From JANQPX01 sp050633905 (GTDB taxonomy: Bacteria > Pseudomonadota > Alphaproteobacteria > Geminicoccales > Geminicoccaceae): a stretch of DNA of 64,000 nucleotides. Shown piece by piece: positions 26,885 through 34,540 of this stretch. The stretch is from positions 16,609-80,608 of the forward strand of contig JBOEHJ010000053.1 in NCBI GenBank assembly GCA_050633905.1, in the 5' to 3' direction. Below the pieces are notes generated by a model, which was not told the origin of the DNA, made no database searches, and was given only the letters and a program-made list of their open reading frames with translations. A program made the position numbers and the translations under genes. How positions within the stretch are numbered: the first letter of the stretch is position 1; every line of letters begins with the position of its first letter.

Positions 26885-26999
26885 ACAGATTAGTAATTGA
26901 TTGGCCCTATAGCCCTATTCTCCTTTGGATCAGGGCGCGTTCTTGAGATGTTTCCACTGCCGTAAAGCAAGGAATTTGTTGTATTTCTGCAACATTTTT

Positions 27000-27180
27000 G
27001 TGGATTTTTATTAAATTCGGCAGCAATCAAGGGTTTTTACCGTGATTTCGGAATGTCTGGCCGGTTGCGGTGTTCACGTTATGTACAGTCGAGCTTACGG
27101 TTTTAGAAGTCGGCAGGTTGAGCCAGGAAAAGTTGTGTCGCCATCGAGTCGAAGTTTTCTCGGGTGACCGAGTTTTTTTT
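27000..27180 (+). ncRNA. Candidate small RNA ending in a strong terminator
   Basis: Between chorismate mutase (ends 26884) and the next gene (27334) there are 450 bases with no open frame, yet a strong intrinsic terminator sits at 27159-27180. The 150 bases before it contain several GC-rich blocks (TGGCCGGTTGCGG, AAGTCGGCAGGTTGAGCC) after an AT-rich stretch near 26970-27020 that could carry a promoter. The terminator lies 275 bases after the mutase stop, farther than expected if it served that gene. I could not match the segment to 6S RNA or another known family. This is a hypothesis based on position only. Confidence 0.3.
27159..27180 (+). terminator. Rho-independent terminator
   Basis: CTCGG and CCGAG pair around a GTGA tetraloop and are followed by eight T residues. 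It is oriented for a plus-strand transcript and lies in gene-free DNA between 26884 and 27334. Confidence 0.75.
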
Positions 27181-27333
27181 GGGGATAACCTGATTTTCGC
27201 GTTTTACAAGTTGCCCTATTCACGCGTAGATTTCTGAAAGCGTCAATATATAGACGAAAAATAACTGCTAGCAGCTAGATCTTGCAGTTGTCGTAAGAAA
27301 GAATGTGGTTTGAGCGCCTTAGGAGTTGGACAG

Positions 27334-27843
27334 ATGAACGCGAAAGATGCTGCTGTCGAGGTGGCGTTGCTGGGGATCGCAAAAGATCTACTCCAAGCCA
27401 GTGACGATCTTGCTGCTACTGATCCGTCAGCCTCCGCCAAGCTGGCTCACGAAGCCTATGAGATTGGTCGCGATCTCGGCATCGTACGAAACCACCTTGA
27501 CCCGTCCTCCACACCCCCCGCGACCGCTCCGGCTGTCGCGATGCAGGCAGCGGGTACTGCATCAAGCTATGCAGAAGAGACGAGCATATCGCGGCGTGAC
27601 GTCCAGCCGATGAGTGGCGCCCAAAATGGTGCACCTCGCAAGCGCCAGGTTGAGGAAGAGGGTGATGATGATCTCTTCCGTATCCTTGATAGACAGCGCG
27701 CTGTCGTGCCTAGCTTTGCCGAGGTTGTACCGGCGCGTAAGCCTAGTCGCAACGACAAGCAACTGACCTTCGAAGTGAAAGCACCCAAGCGTTCGGGTTG
27801 GTTTAGCTGGATGAAGTCGCGGGATTTGCATCACGCCGGCTAA
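27334..27843 (+). CDS. Hypothetical protein with helical N-terminus and disordered middle
   Basis: I do not recognise this 169-residue protein. The ATG at 27334 follows TTAGGAG by about 11 bases; a TTG eight codons upstream is less likely. Residues 1-55 are predicted by eye to be helical and contain repeated alanines and leucines (LLGIAKDLLQASDDLAA, KLAHEAYEIGRDLG). The segment from about 58 to 115 is rich in P, A, S, Q and G and probably disordered. An acidic patch EEEGDDDLFR follows and then a basic tail ending in WFSWMKSRDLHHAG. No signal peptide or membrane segment is present. Its own promoter region is separated from upstream genes by a terminator. Confidence 0.65.
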   Translation: MNAKDAAVEVALLGIAKDLLQASDDLAATDPSASAKLAHEAYEIGRDLGIVRNHLDPSSTPPATAPAVAMQAAGTASSYAEETSISRRDVQPMSGAQNGAPRKRQVEEEGDDDLFRILDRQRAVVPSFAEVVPARKPSRNDKQLTFEVKAPKRSGWFSWMKSRDLHHAG

Positions 27844-27996
27844 CGAGCCACCTTCACTCAACGCTCTTTGTTTACTGCTCCGCAAACACTGTTGGGTGTT
27901 GTTGTTGGGCGCATGACACGCCACAATGAGATGCTCGCTGCTGCCTTTGAAATTTGGCCGTACACCATCGATCCTGACGATATCGGTGGGAGTCCA

Positions 27997-28014
27997 ACGA
28001 TGTGGCCACGCCAC
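27997..28014 (+). promoter_or_regulatory. Operator-like motif upstream of the enoyl-reductase-like gene
   Basis: ACGATGTGGCCACGCCAC matches the consensus at nearly every position and ends 22 bases before the start codon of the reductase gene. A protein bound here would block translation-start-proximal transcription. Alternatively it is a partial copy of repeat B. Confidence 0.45.
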
Positions 28015-28036
28015 CCACATACAGCGGAGCATATCG

Positions 28037-29035
28037 ATGAAACAGGTCCATTTCACCGCCTTCGGGGAACCGAAAGACGTCATCCTTTGCGCTGATGTCG
28101 CCGATGTCGGCGAGCCTGGCGACGGAGAAATCGTCGTCGATATCGATGCCTTTCCGATTAACCCGGCCGATCTCCTGACGATCAGTGGCGGTTACGCGGT
28201 CAAGCCTGATTTACCGGCCACGCTGGGCGCTGAAGGTACTGGCCGCGTGACGGCGATTGGCGACGGGGTAAGCGATCTTGCGCTTGGCGACCGGGTCATC
28301 ATGATTGAGCGCAATAATTGGTGTCAGCGCCGCCGCGTTGCAGCTGGGGCGGTCGTGAAGATGCCTGGGGATGCCGACGTTCTCCAGCTTGCGATGCTGA
28401 AGGTCAATCCGGCGACAGCCTTGATGATGCTACGCCACTATGTTGATTTGGCGCCGGGTGATTGGGTAATCCAGAACGCCGCCAATTCCGGTGTCGGGAC
28501 ATCCCTCATCAAGCTAGCCAAAGCGGATGGCGTGCGCAGCATCAATGTGGTCCGCCGGCCGGAACTGATCGAAGGACTAAAGAAGCTTGGCGCTGATGTC
28601 GTCGTCGTCGACGGCGAGGACCTTGCTGAGAGGGTTGCTGAGACGACCGGCCAACAAGCAGCGAAGCTTGCAATTGATGCGGTCGGCGGCACGCAAATCA
28701 CACGCCTAGCAGATTGCCTCGCCGAGGGTGGAACCGTTGTCAATTACGGGCTGCTGTCGGGCGAGCCCTGCCAGATCCGCGCGGACCAAACCATTTTCAA
28801 AGGCATCACGCTTACCGGCTTTTGGCTCCAAAAGATGCTGACCTCGATGGCTAAGCCAGATGTTCAAAAACTCTATCAGGATTTAGGGGCCCGCGTGCTA
28901 TCCGGAGATCTTGCTGTCCAGGTGGAGGCAACCTACCCAATCGAGCAGATCAAGGATGCGGTTGCCCATGCAGGACAGGGACATCGCAATGGGAAAATAC
29001 TAGTTCTTCCCAACGGCCCGATCCCGAAACACTGA
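28037..29035 (+). CDS. MECR-like zinc-independent MDR reductase (2-enoyl thioester reductase family)
   Basis: This is a 332-residue medium-chain dehydrogenase/reductase. The ATG at 28037 gives MKQVHFTAFGEPKDVILCAD, a normal MDR start. The series NPATALMML, GDWVIQNAANSGVGTSLIKL and RSINVVRR is the NADPH-binding pattern of mitochondrial-type trans-2-enoyl-CoA/ACP reductase (MECR/Etr1). The later block GGTVVNYGLLSGEP followed by TLTGFWLQKML also fits that family. Zinc ligands are absent. It could reduce the double bond of enoyl-ACP or enoyl-CoA, or act on a quinone-like substrate. An operator-like palindrome lies 22 bases upstream. An alternative enoyl reductase, fabI, is encoded at 43 kb. Confidence 0.85.
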   Translation: MKQVHFTAFGEPKDVILCADVADVGEPGDGEIVVDIDAFPINPADLLTISGGYAVKPDLPATLGAEGTGRVTAIGDGVSDLALGDRVIMIERNNWCQRRRVAAGAVVKMPGDADVLQLAMLKVNPATALMMLRHYVDLAPGDWVIQNAANSGVGTSLIKLAKADGVRSINVVRRPELIEGLKKLGADVVVVDGEDLAERVAETTGQQAAKLAIDAVGGTQITRLADCLAEGGTVVNYGLLSGEPCQIRADQTIFKGITLTGFWLQKMLTSMAKPDVQKLYQDLGARVLSGDLAVQVEATYPIEQIKDAVAHAGQGHRNGKILVLPNGPIPKH

Positions 29036-29159
29036 TCGGAAAACAGCAACAGCCTCATACCAACCAACTGGAAACAGATGGGTTTGTCGTCACCCGATCT
29101 CCGCTTGCTGGTCCACTCTTCTTAACGCTGCGTTAACCCAGCTTTACCATCTCTGTTGT

Positions 29160-29240
29160 CTGTCCATGAGATCCTGGGAATCCGCCCACCCGCTGAGAAG
29201 GTTCGGGCACGGCTCGAGTGCCAGGATCGCATGGACCAGG
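29160..29240. repeat. Long palindromic repeat A, copy 2
   Basis: This copy has arms TGTCCATGAGATCCTGGGAA and, inverted, TGGTCCATGCGATCCTGGCA around a loop with CCCACCCGCTGAGAAGG. It lacks the side arm shared by the other two copies. It lies in the 350-base convergent gap between the enoyl reductase and the DnaJ-like gene, which holds no gene. Confidence 0.65.
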
Positions 29241-29391
29241 ATGCAGCGTGACGAAGTTTACTTAAAAGGGCGTTAACGTCTGGGACAAGGGCCTTCACGC
29301 ATGCTGCGCCTGAGCGCCAGCAAAACGGTCACGTTTTCGTTGTGTTGGTATAGTCGGTCTATGAGGAGCTGGTTCAAAAAACCGGACAGTC

Positions 29392-30306
29392 TTAGAGATC
29401 GGCGCGTGGGTTATAGGGGTGGTCCTCGGACCACTGCTCGAGAAAGGCGGCGAGGTCGGCATCGATCTCCTTCGGCATGACGACCGTCAGGCGAACGAAT
29501 TGATTGCCGGCGCTCGCCCCTTTTGAACCGGCAATTCCCTTGCCTTTAAGACGAAGGGTCGTTCCGCTGTTCGCCCCTTTGGGAACCTTCATGGTCACGG
29601 TGCCATCGATCGTCGGGATGTCGATCTTGGCGCCAAGTGCCGCTTCGCTGATGCTGATCGGCAAATCTAGATGCAGATCCCGCCCCCGCCGCTCAAAGAG
29701 GCGATGAGGCGTGACCTGGATCTCGACCATCGCATCGCCGGGCGGGCCGCCATGGAGCCCGCCGCGCCCCTTGCCCTTTAATCGGAGGGTCTGACCATCT
29801 TCGATGCCGATCGGGATCGTCAGATCCAATGTCTGACCATTGCCGATCGCCACCCGTCTTTTGCCGCCCTTGGCCGTTTCTTCCAGGCTGATTTTGAGTT
29901 TGTAGGAGACGTCATCGCCGCGCAAAGCTCGACCAAAGCCTCCACCTCGTCGGCCTCCTTGGCCAAACATCTCGGCGAAGAGATCCTGCAGGGTCTCATC
30001 GTCCAGCGTGGCACCACCTTGTTGATGACCGGGCCCATGTCGGCCACCACCGAAGCCTTGATGGAATCCCTGATAGCGTGGCTCACCGTTTTCATCGATC
30101 TCGCCAAGGTCGTAGCTCGCACGCTTTTTGGGATCTGAGAGGAGTGCATGCGCGGCACTGACCTTCTTGAAGCGCTCGGCGATCGTCTCATCGTTCGGAT
30201 TGAGATCGGGATGCAGTTCTTTCGCCAGTTTTCGGTATTGGCGCTTGATCTCATCTTGGCTCGCCTGGCGCGAAACCCCGAGAATGTTGTAAAGATCCTC
30301 GGCCAT
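29392..30306 (-). CDS. DnaJ C-terminal domain co-chaperone (CbpA-like)
   Basis: This is a 304-residue type II J-protein. The J domain (residues 4-70) starts DLYNILGVSRQASQDEIKRQ and contains the HPD motif in LHPDLNP near 32-37. A glycine/histidine-rich linker follows (about 80-115), and there is no cysteine-rich zinc finger. Two beta-sandwich substrate-binding domains make up the rest, with GIEDGQTLRLKGKG and GANSGTTLRLKGKG as the repeated hallmark. It should stimulate DnaK ATPase and deliver substrates. It is the last gene of a three-gene minus-strand operon with a lipoprotein and a cupin; its ATG lies one base after the lipoprotein stop. Confidence 0.92.
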   Translation of the reverse strand: MAEDLYNILGVSRQASQDEIKRQYRKLAKELHPDLNPNDETIAERFKKVSAAHALLSDPKKRASYDLGEIDENGEPRYQGFHQGFGGGRHGPGHQQGGATLDDETLQDLFAEMFGQGGRRGGGFGRALRGDDVSYKLKISLEETAKGGKRRVAIGNGQTLDLTIPIGIEDGQTLRLKGKGRGGLHGGPPGDAMVEIQVTPHRLFERRGRDLHLDLPISISEAALGAKIDIPTIDGTVTMKVPKGANSGTTLRLKGKGIAGSKGASAGNQFVRLTVVMPKEIDADLAAFLEQWSEDHPYNPRADL

Positions 30307-30307
30307 C

Positions 30308-30727
30308 TCAGTTGGTGCGCCCGCCCTCTCGTTGCTCGCCGCTCATCTCGGTGACCCGGTAGCCATGATCGGTGCGGGTCAGGGAGAAATGACGCTCGGC
30401 CAAGCCGCCGCATTTCTGGCCGATATGGACAAATGTACTCCAATCGGCATCCATATCGGCATGCGGGTCATAATAGCTGTAGCGAACAGCCATTACCTCG
30501 CTGCCTCTCTCAGATTGACCGGTCATTTGATAGCTCTGGACTGTATCGATACGCGGTGTTTGGCAGACGCCGTCTTCCTCCGTCGCATGTCCGGCATAAT
30601 GGGCTTTGATGACACGCTCCAAACCAGGATCCGCCTTGGGGCCGAGAACGCAGGCGCTCAGCGATAATGTGAGGATGCCGAGCATAGACGAAGAGGCTCT
30701 AAAAGGAAGACGCGCCGGAAATTGCAT
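30308..30727 (-). CDS. Predicted lipoprotein of unknown function
   Basis: This 139-residue protein begins with a basic and hydrophobic leader and a lipobox LSLSAC near residue 26, so it is probably anchored in the outer membrane. The mature part includes aromatic strands (VMAVRYSYYDPHADMDADW) and two cysteines (VCQTP and KCGGL) that could form a disulfide. Function unknown. It is the middle gene of an operon: its ATG follows the cupin stop without a gap, and its stop is one base from the DnaJ-like start. Confidence 0.75.
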   Translation of the reverse strand: MQFPARLPFRASSSMLGILTLSLSACVLGPKADPGLERVIKAHYAGHATEEDGVCQTPRIDTVQSYQMTGQSERGSEVMAVRYSYYDPHADMDADWSTFVHIGQKCGGLAERHFSLTRTDHGYRVTEMSGEQREGGRTN

Positions 30728-31177
30728 TCAAGATCCTTTCTCATTCGCAGAAGGTTTCGGTGTTGGGCGCCAGTCGGGCGGCGCCATCTCGAAGCCGGTA
30801 AACGCGAAAGCCGGAGCAACGATGCAGCTTACCAGCGTCCAATGCCCGACGGTTTCGGCGGTTTGCCAGCAATCCTTTGGCACCACGAGATGGGCTTGTT
30901 GTCCCCGGTGAAGGTTGGGGCCGAGATGGAACGCCTCGGCATCTTGGCCATCGGGCGACAAGGTCAGGATCAGCGGATCACCCGCAGCAAAATGCCAGAC
31001 TTCAGCTGCATCCACCCGATGCCAGGCCGAAACCTCACCCGCCTGTAGGAGGAAATGGATACAAGTGAGGGCACCCCGTCCACCATCCGCCGGGCTATCG
31101 CGAAACGTTTCAACATAACTGCCACCTTCAGGGTGGGGTTTCATGCCGAGATGGTCGATGATCCATTTAGGTGTCAT
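30728..31177 (-). CDS. Cupin-fold protein (DUF985 family)
   Basis: This 149-residue protein begins, after the start chosen at 31177, with TPKWIIDHLGMKPHPEGGSY, the signature opening of DUF985 proteins such as yeast Yml079w. Later conserved blocks are TCIHFLLQAGEVSAWHRVD, EVWHFAAGDPL, VVPKDCWQTAE and SCIVAPAFAFTGFEMA. The family has a cupin barrel and an unknown, possibly sugar-related, ligand. Upstream in-frame ATG codons at 31201 and 31228 would add residues; the last of these lies inside a repeat and is unlikely. This is the first gene of the cupin-lipoprotein-DnaJ operon, with an operator-like palindrome about 40 bases upstream of the start. Confidence 0.85.
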   Translation of the reverse strand: MTPKWIIDHLGMKPHPEGGSYVETFRDSPADGGRGALTCIHFLLQAGEVSAWHRVDAAEVWHFAAGDPLILTLSPDGQDAEAFHLGPNLHRGQQAHLVVPKDCWQTAETVGHWTLVSCIVAPAFAFTGFEMAPPDWRPTPKPSANEKGS

Positions 31178-31213
31178 GGCTGAGCTTCGGTTACCACTCA
31201 TAACCGCAGAGCC

Positions 31214-31283
31214 TGGTGGCATGGCCACCTCATCTGGTTGCCCGACTCAATGGCTTGGATCGACGGTATTCGGCCAAGTTTTT
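31214..31283 (-). repeat. Composite intergenic repeat B, copy 3
   Basis: On the minus strand the order is AAAACTTGGCCGAATACCGT, about 22 bases of spacer, and then ATGAGGTGGCCATGCCAC, the best example of the 18-nt motif. The end of the element points toward the cupin operon and lies just before its start, a good place for an operator. Confidence 0.6.
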
Positions 31284-31406
31284 GACGTTCTTAACGGATC
31301 GGTTCGTTGAAGACATGGCACCAGTCTCTTGATCGTCGAGCTTTGCAAAAGCAAACTCTGTCCGTGACGGGGTTGATGCGGTCAAATTGATCAACCGGAG
31401 GACGTT

Positions 31407-31526
31407 ATGAAGACGTTATGTAATCAGCTTGCCTCCATGGGTCTAGAGCCTTTGCGGGTTCGGTCGCTCGAACCTACCCTCTATCCCAAAGCGCGCGCTA
31501 ATATGATCGGTCTCGGGCTGTGGTGA
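31407..31526 (+). CDS. Possible small protein, 39 residues
   Basis: A short frame starts at an ATG five bases after CCGGAGG, a better ribosome site than many annotated genes here, and encodes MKTLCNQLASMGLEPLRVRS followed by 19 more residues. It lies alone in a 570-base gap between the cupin operon and the GFA-family gene. There is no recognised domain. It may be a leader peptide, a decayed gene or chance. Confidence 0.25.
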   Translation: MKTLCNQLASMGLEPLRVRSLEPTLYPKARANMIGLGLW

Positions 31527-31594
31527 TCATTTCGATGGGGTGGATATTTTGTCCAATAAGCCAATGCTAATTCATGACGCCCGGGGGGAAGGCC

Positions 31595-31747
31595 CTGGTT
31601 CATGGGATCGTTGGAATCTATCCACCCGCTAGGAAGTAGGGTGAGGCCTGGATTCCCATGATCCCATGGACCAGGTCGACGAGCCTAGAGACGAAGACTT
31701 AACATTTCCTTCCGTCACAGCCCATCAAGGTGACATTGTCACCGCGG
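31595..31747. repeat. Long palindromic repeat A with side arm, copy 3
   Basis: The core at 31595-31675 has arms CTGGTTCATG and CATGGACCAG and a loop with CCACCCGCTAGGAAG. Bases 31676-31747 (with GAGCCTAGAGACGAAG and GGTGACATTGTCACC) are the reverse complement of the left side arm of copy 1 at 21166-21237 with scattered differences. Confidence 0.65.
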
Positions 31748-31852
31748 CCCGGTCATTGAGCAAAGGGCGGTCTTGGCAACAAGCTTACGTCTTGATGACA
31801 GGTCATGCCGATTTCCAAAGCGCCCCTTATTCTAATCAAGGAGATCACGCCT

Positions 31853-32299
31853 ATGTCAGACCACCGAAATGTTAGCGGACATTGCCTTTGCCGTGCCGTC
31901 AAATTCATCTATGACGCCTTGCCGAACTGGGTACTGCATTGTCATTGCGAAAGCTGCAGGCGTGCGGCCTCAGCACCCGTCGTCACCTGGATATCCGTGC
32001 CGCGTGCTTCCTTTCATTTCACCGAAGGTACGCCGCGCTACTATCGATCATCGAAGCAGGTAACGCGCGCGTTTTGCGGCAATTGTGGCTCACCACTCAC
32101 CTATGAGAATGATGAGTTTTCCGATGAAGTCCATCTTTATGCCGCCTCGCTGGCCGAGCCGAACGGCATCGACGTCAGCCGGCATGTTTTTGTCGACGAG
32201 CAGCTCGATTGGTTCGAAATCCAAGACCATCTCCCCCGCTATGCCACGACGGGAGAAGGGGGCGCCAAGCCCATTCGTCATGGACCCAAGACCGGCTAG
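31853..32299 (+). CDS. GFA family protein (glutathione-dependent formaldehyde-activating enzyme-like)
   Basis: This 148-residue zinc-binding protein shows the GFA pattern. The first zinc pair is in GHCLCRAVKF, the CxxC pair in HCHCESCRRA, and a later pair in FCGNCGSPLTYE. These cysteines bind one structural and one catalytic-type zinc in this fold. Most bacterial GFA proteins have no proven activity, so the family name should not be read as function. The ATG at 31853 follows AAGGAG, and the upstream extension of the frame is discarded. It is followed by a TfoX-like gene on the same strand. Confidence 0.85.
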   Translation: MSDHRNVSGHCLCRAVKFIYDALPNWVLHCHCESCRRAASAPVVTWISVPRASFHFTEGTPRYYRSSKQVTRAFCGNCGSPLTYENDEFSDEVHLYAASLAEPNGIDVSRHVFVDEQLDWFEIQDHLPRYATTGEGGAKPIRHGPKTG

Positions 32300-32361
32300 T
32301 TTGTGGAATGTTCACAGCATTTTTGAGCGCAAAATTTTTTGCGCTGATGGGAGAAATGTTC

Positions 32362-32703
32362 ATGGTTTATGATGAAGAATTGACCAACCGCTTTCGGTGT
32401 GGGCTCGAAGGGCTCGCCGAGGCCGATGAAAAGCGCATGATGGGTGGCGTGTGCTTTATGGTGAACGGCAATATGGTCGGGGGTGCAGATCGACAAAAGG
32501 ACGGTACGCGCCGTTTCATGTTTCGCGTCGGTAAAGACAATCAAACCGAAGCGCTCAAGCGTCCGGGCGCTCTTGTCATGGAATTGGGTGGCAAGCGGAT
32601 GAACGGCTTTGTTTTTGTCGAGGCTGCGACCTGTGACGATCAGGCATTGAAGGGTTGGATCGAACTTGCGCTGTCGTTCGTCGAAACACTTCCGGCCAAA
32701 TGA
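32362..32703 (+). CDS. TfoX N-terminal domain protein
   Basis: This 113-residue protein matches the TfoX/Sxy N-terminal domain. It opens with VYDEELTNRFRCGLEGLAEA and contains the signature EKRMMGGVCFMVNGNMVGGA near residue 24, with a glycine pair after the KRMM block, and then LVMELGGKRMNGFVFVEA. In Gammaproteobacteria TfoX/Sxy is a competence regulator; isolated N-terminal domains elsewhere have no known role. The start at 32362 is favoured by GGGAGA 7 bases upstream; ATG codons at 32347 and 32356 are too close to it. A second TfoX-like gene is at 51.2 kb. Confidence 0.8.
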   Translation: MVYDEELTNRFRCGLEGLAEADEKRMMGGVCFMVNGNMVGGADRQKDGTRRFMFRVGKDNQTEALKRPGALVMELGGKRMNGFVFVEAATCDDQALKGWIELALSFVETLPAK

Positions 32704-32754
32704 CTGAACATCGGCGCGTTGATCGCACGATGGCCGCGATGAATGAAGGCGCGT

Positions 32755-33165
32755 TCAGCCCTCCGGGCTGAAACCAAACAGCCTTGCGGATCCCGAAACG
32801 TCGGGGGTGACGCTATGCTGCATATCGGCCACGAAATGCCGCCGTCTTCTTCTTCTCGGACGGGAAGGTCCGGTTTCGTGATCGCTGGTGGTCCGCAGAC
32901 GTTCATAAGCTTCACGCAAGCTGTCGATGAACGGTCCAGCCGTTTGGTTCACCATTTCCGCCAGGCTATCCTCTTCCATCACATCTCGTCCCGCATCTCT
33001 AATAGTTTGCACATCAACGATGATATTATTGTCGCTCAGCCCTTCGATCGGATCTGTGATCCTCGACACACGCAGCGACGAGATCCAGCTGTCAGACCTA
33101 CCATCGGCTGAACGAACTCGATCCTGAACGTCGATAGCAGAATGAATGATGAACCCGTTATTCAT
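32755..33165 (-). CDS. Hypothetical protein with a C-terminal arginine tract
   Basis: I do not recognise this 136-residue protein. The N-terminal half is mixed and globular in character (SLRVSRITDPIEGLSDN, DVQTIRDAGRDVMEEDSLAE). The segment near residue 100 contains RPRRRRRRHF, and the last 20 residues are serine- and glycine-rich. No signal peptide or membrane segment is present. There is no clear ribosome site at the ATG, and the frame may have been kept open by chance, but its composition is better than those of the opposing frames. It is divergent from the lipoprotein gene at 33240. Confidence 0.4.
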   Translation of the reverse strand: MNNGFIIHSAIDVQDRVRSADGRSDSWISSLRVSRITDPIEGLSDNNIIVDVQTIRDAGRDVMEEDSLAEMVNQTAGPFIDSLREAYERLRTTSDHETGPSRPRRRRRRHFVADMQHSVTPDVSGSARLFGFSPEG

Positions 33166-33239
33166 GTGATGTTCATGGCCGTCCCCCTAGCCATAAATAA
33201 CATTCCTACTTGTTATTTTTTTTGGGCTTATCTGTGTGC

Positions 33240-33599
33240 ATGCTATGCCGCCTCTTACTCATATCGCTCCTTTTTTTGCAAAGTGCCTGCGGATCGGGGC
33301 AGCTGAAAACCTCGTCGTCATCAATCGTGGATATCGAGAAACGGACCGAACTGGCCGCGCGTGAACATGCTCTTCGCGAGTCGCAGAAATGGTACGTTCC
33401 ACGTCCGGAGCCGAGGCCTAATGAACATGACGTCGAGCCGGAAAAACCTTATCCTATCGAAGAAGTGAAGACTGGGGAGCGCTTCGTAAATCAGCTCCAG
33501 GATGCCGCCATCAGGGTCGTTGGAACGACCGCTGGAGTGGTCGTCTTTGCCGGCTTTCTATACCTTTGCGTGAAGTATGATATCGATTGTCTCAACTAA
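33240..33599 (+). CDS. Small lipoprotein with a C-terminal membrane segment
   Basis: This 119-residue protein starts at the ATG at 33240, which gives MLCRLLLISLLFLQSAC, a lipoprotein signal with lipobox LQSAC. A charged, proline-rich mature segment follows (WYVPRPEPRPNEHDVEPEKP). Near the C-terminus, VVGTTAGVVVFAGFLYLCVK is a strong transmembrane helix. The protein may therefore be held at both ends, for instance as an envelope accessory protein. A TTG start 10 codons upstream is possible but would spoil the signal. Function unknown; it converges with the dioxygenase gene. Confidence 0.6.
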   Translation: MLCRLLLISLLFLQSACGSGQLKTSSSSIVDIEKRTELAAREHALRESQKWYVPRPEPRPNEHDVEPEKPYPIEEVKTGERFVNQLQDAAIRVVGTTAGVVVFAGFLYLCVKYDIDCLN

Positions 33600-33613
33600 A
33601 GCTTAGACTCGCT

Positions 33614-34516
33614 TTATCCAGAGGATAATGAGCGCCTATCCGTGCTTATATCGCCGCCATCGCCCTGGATGGTCGTGCGGCGCATGTCGCGGACTTCTTT
33701 AGTTTGGCGAAAACGCCTGACCCGATGCATGACCTGACGATTATCCCACATGACCAAATCGTTCTGGCGCCATTCATGCACATGAACGAAGGCCGGCTGG
33801 GCGGCATGCTCGGTCAGCTCCCGCAGCAAGGAGCGAGCTTCCGGCTTTGGCCAGCCGACGATCGATCCCGCATGAGAGGAGAGGAAGAGGGACTTTCGGC
33901 CGGTGATCGGATGGAGACGCACCAGCGGTTGGCGCACTGGCTCGAAGGTTCTGCGCTCAGCTTCAGTGAAATCGGAAAAGCCCAGGATCTCGCGGGAATA
34001 TAGAAGCGAATGCTCGCAGATCAGACCCTCGATCTCGATTTTAGTATCATCATCCAGGGCATCATAGGCAGCGCGCATATCGGCAAATTCGGTATTGCCG
34101 CCAGTCACCGGTACCGTTCTTGCCGAGAGCAGCGAGTATTTCGCTGGCACCTGACGATACGAGCTGTCGGAATGCCAGAGTTGATTGCCGAGATTGAACA
34201 ATGAGCGGCGATCGTCCCGTGCCAGGATCTTGTTGTCCTCGGCGAGGTTAGACACATCGGCAAGCTCGACCCCCAGCCGGCGCTCCCCGGGCTTGGTGAT
34301 ATTGCCGCCGACCGCAAGTTCGATCTCGCCGAAATGCCGGCTGAAAGCGACCTGTTGCTCATCAGTCAAGGCCTGATCATGAAAGATCAGCACAGCATGG
34401 CGGTCCATGCCCCCCTCGATCGTCGCCACGTCCTTCGATGTCAGTGGCTTACTCAGATCGACGCCGCGCACCTCACCGCCGATATGCTCATGCAGCTGAT
34501 TTATTTTAATACCCAT
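33614..34516 (-). CDS. TauD/TfdA-family alpha-ketoglutarate-dependent dioxygenase
   Basis: This 300-residue non-haem iron enzyme has the facial triad of the family: H and D in LWHSDSSYRQVPAKYSLL near residue 112, and a distal histidine in MWDNRQVMHRVRRF near 262, with the downstream arginine RRTTIQGD binding ketoglutarate. The N-terminal GGEVRGVDLSKPLTSKDVAT and HDQALTDEQQVAFSRHFGE are typical. The overall pattern is closer to TfdA (2,4-dichlorophenoxyacetate dioxygenase) than to TauD, but the actual substrate is not known. An SDR gene begins 24 bases upstream on the same strand, and the pair may act in one degradation pathway. Confidence 0.9.
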   Translation of the reverse strand: MGIKINQLHEHIGGEVRGVDLSKPLTSKDVATIEGGMDRHAVLIFHDQALTDEQQVAFSRHFGEIELAVGGNITKPGERRLGVELADVSNLAEDNKILARDDRRSLFNLGNQLWHSDSSYRQVPAKYSLLSARTVPVTGGNTEFADMRAAYDALDDDTKIEIEGLICEHSLLYSREILGFSDFTEAERRTFEPVRQPLVRLHPITGRKSLFLSSHAGSIVGWPKPEARSLLRELTEHAAQPAFVHVHEWRQNDLVMWDNRQVMHRVRRFRQTKEVRDMRRTTIQGDGGDISTDRRSLSSG

Positions 34517-34540
34517 GACTAAGCTCCTCTTGGGAACACA

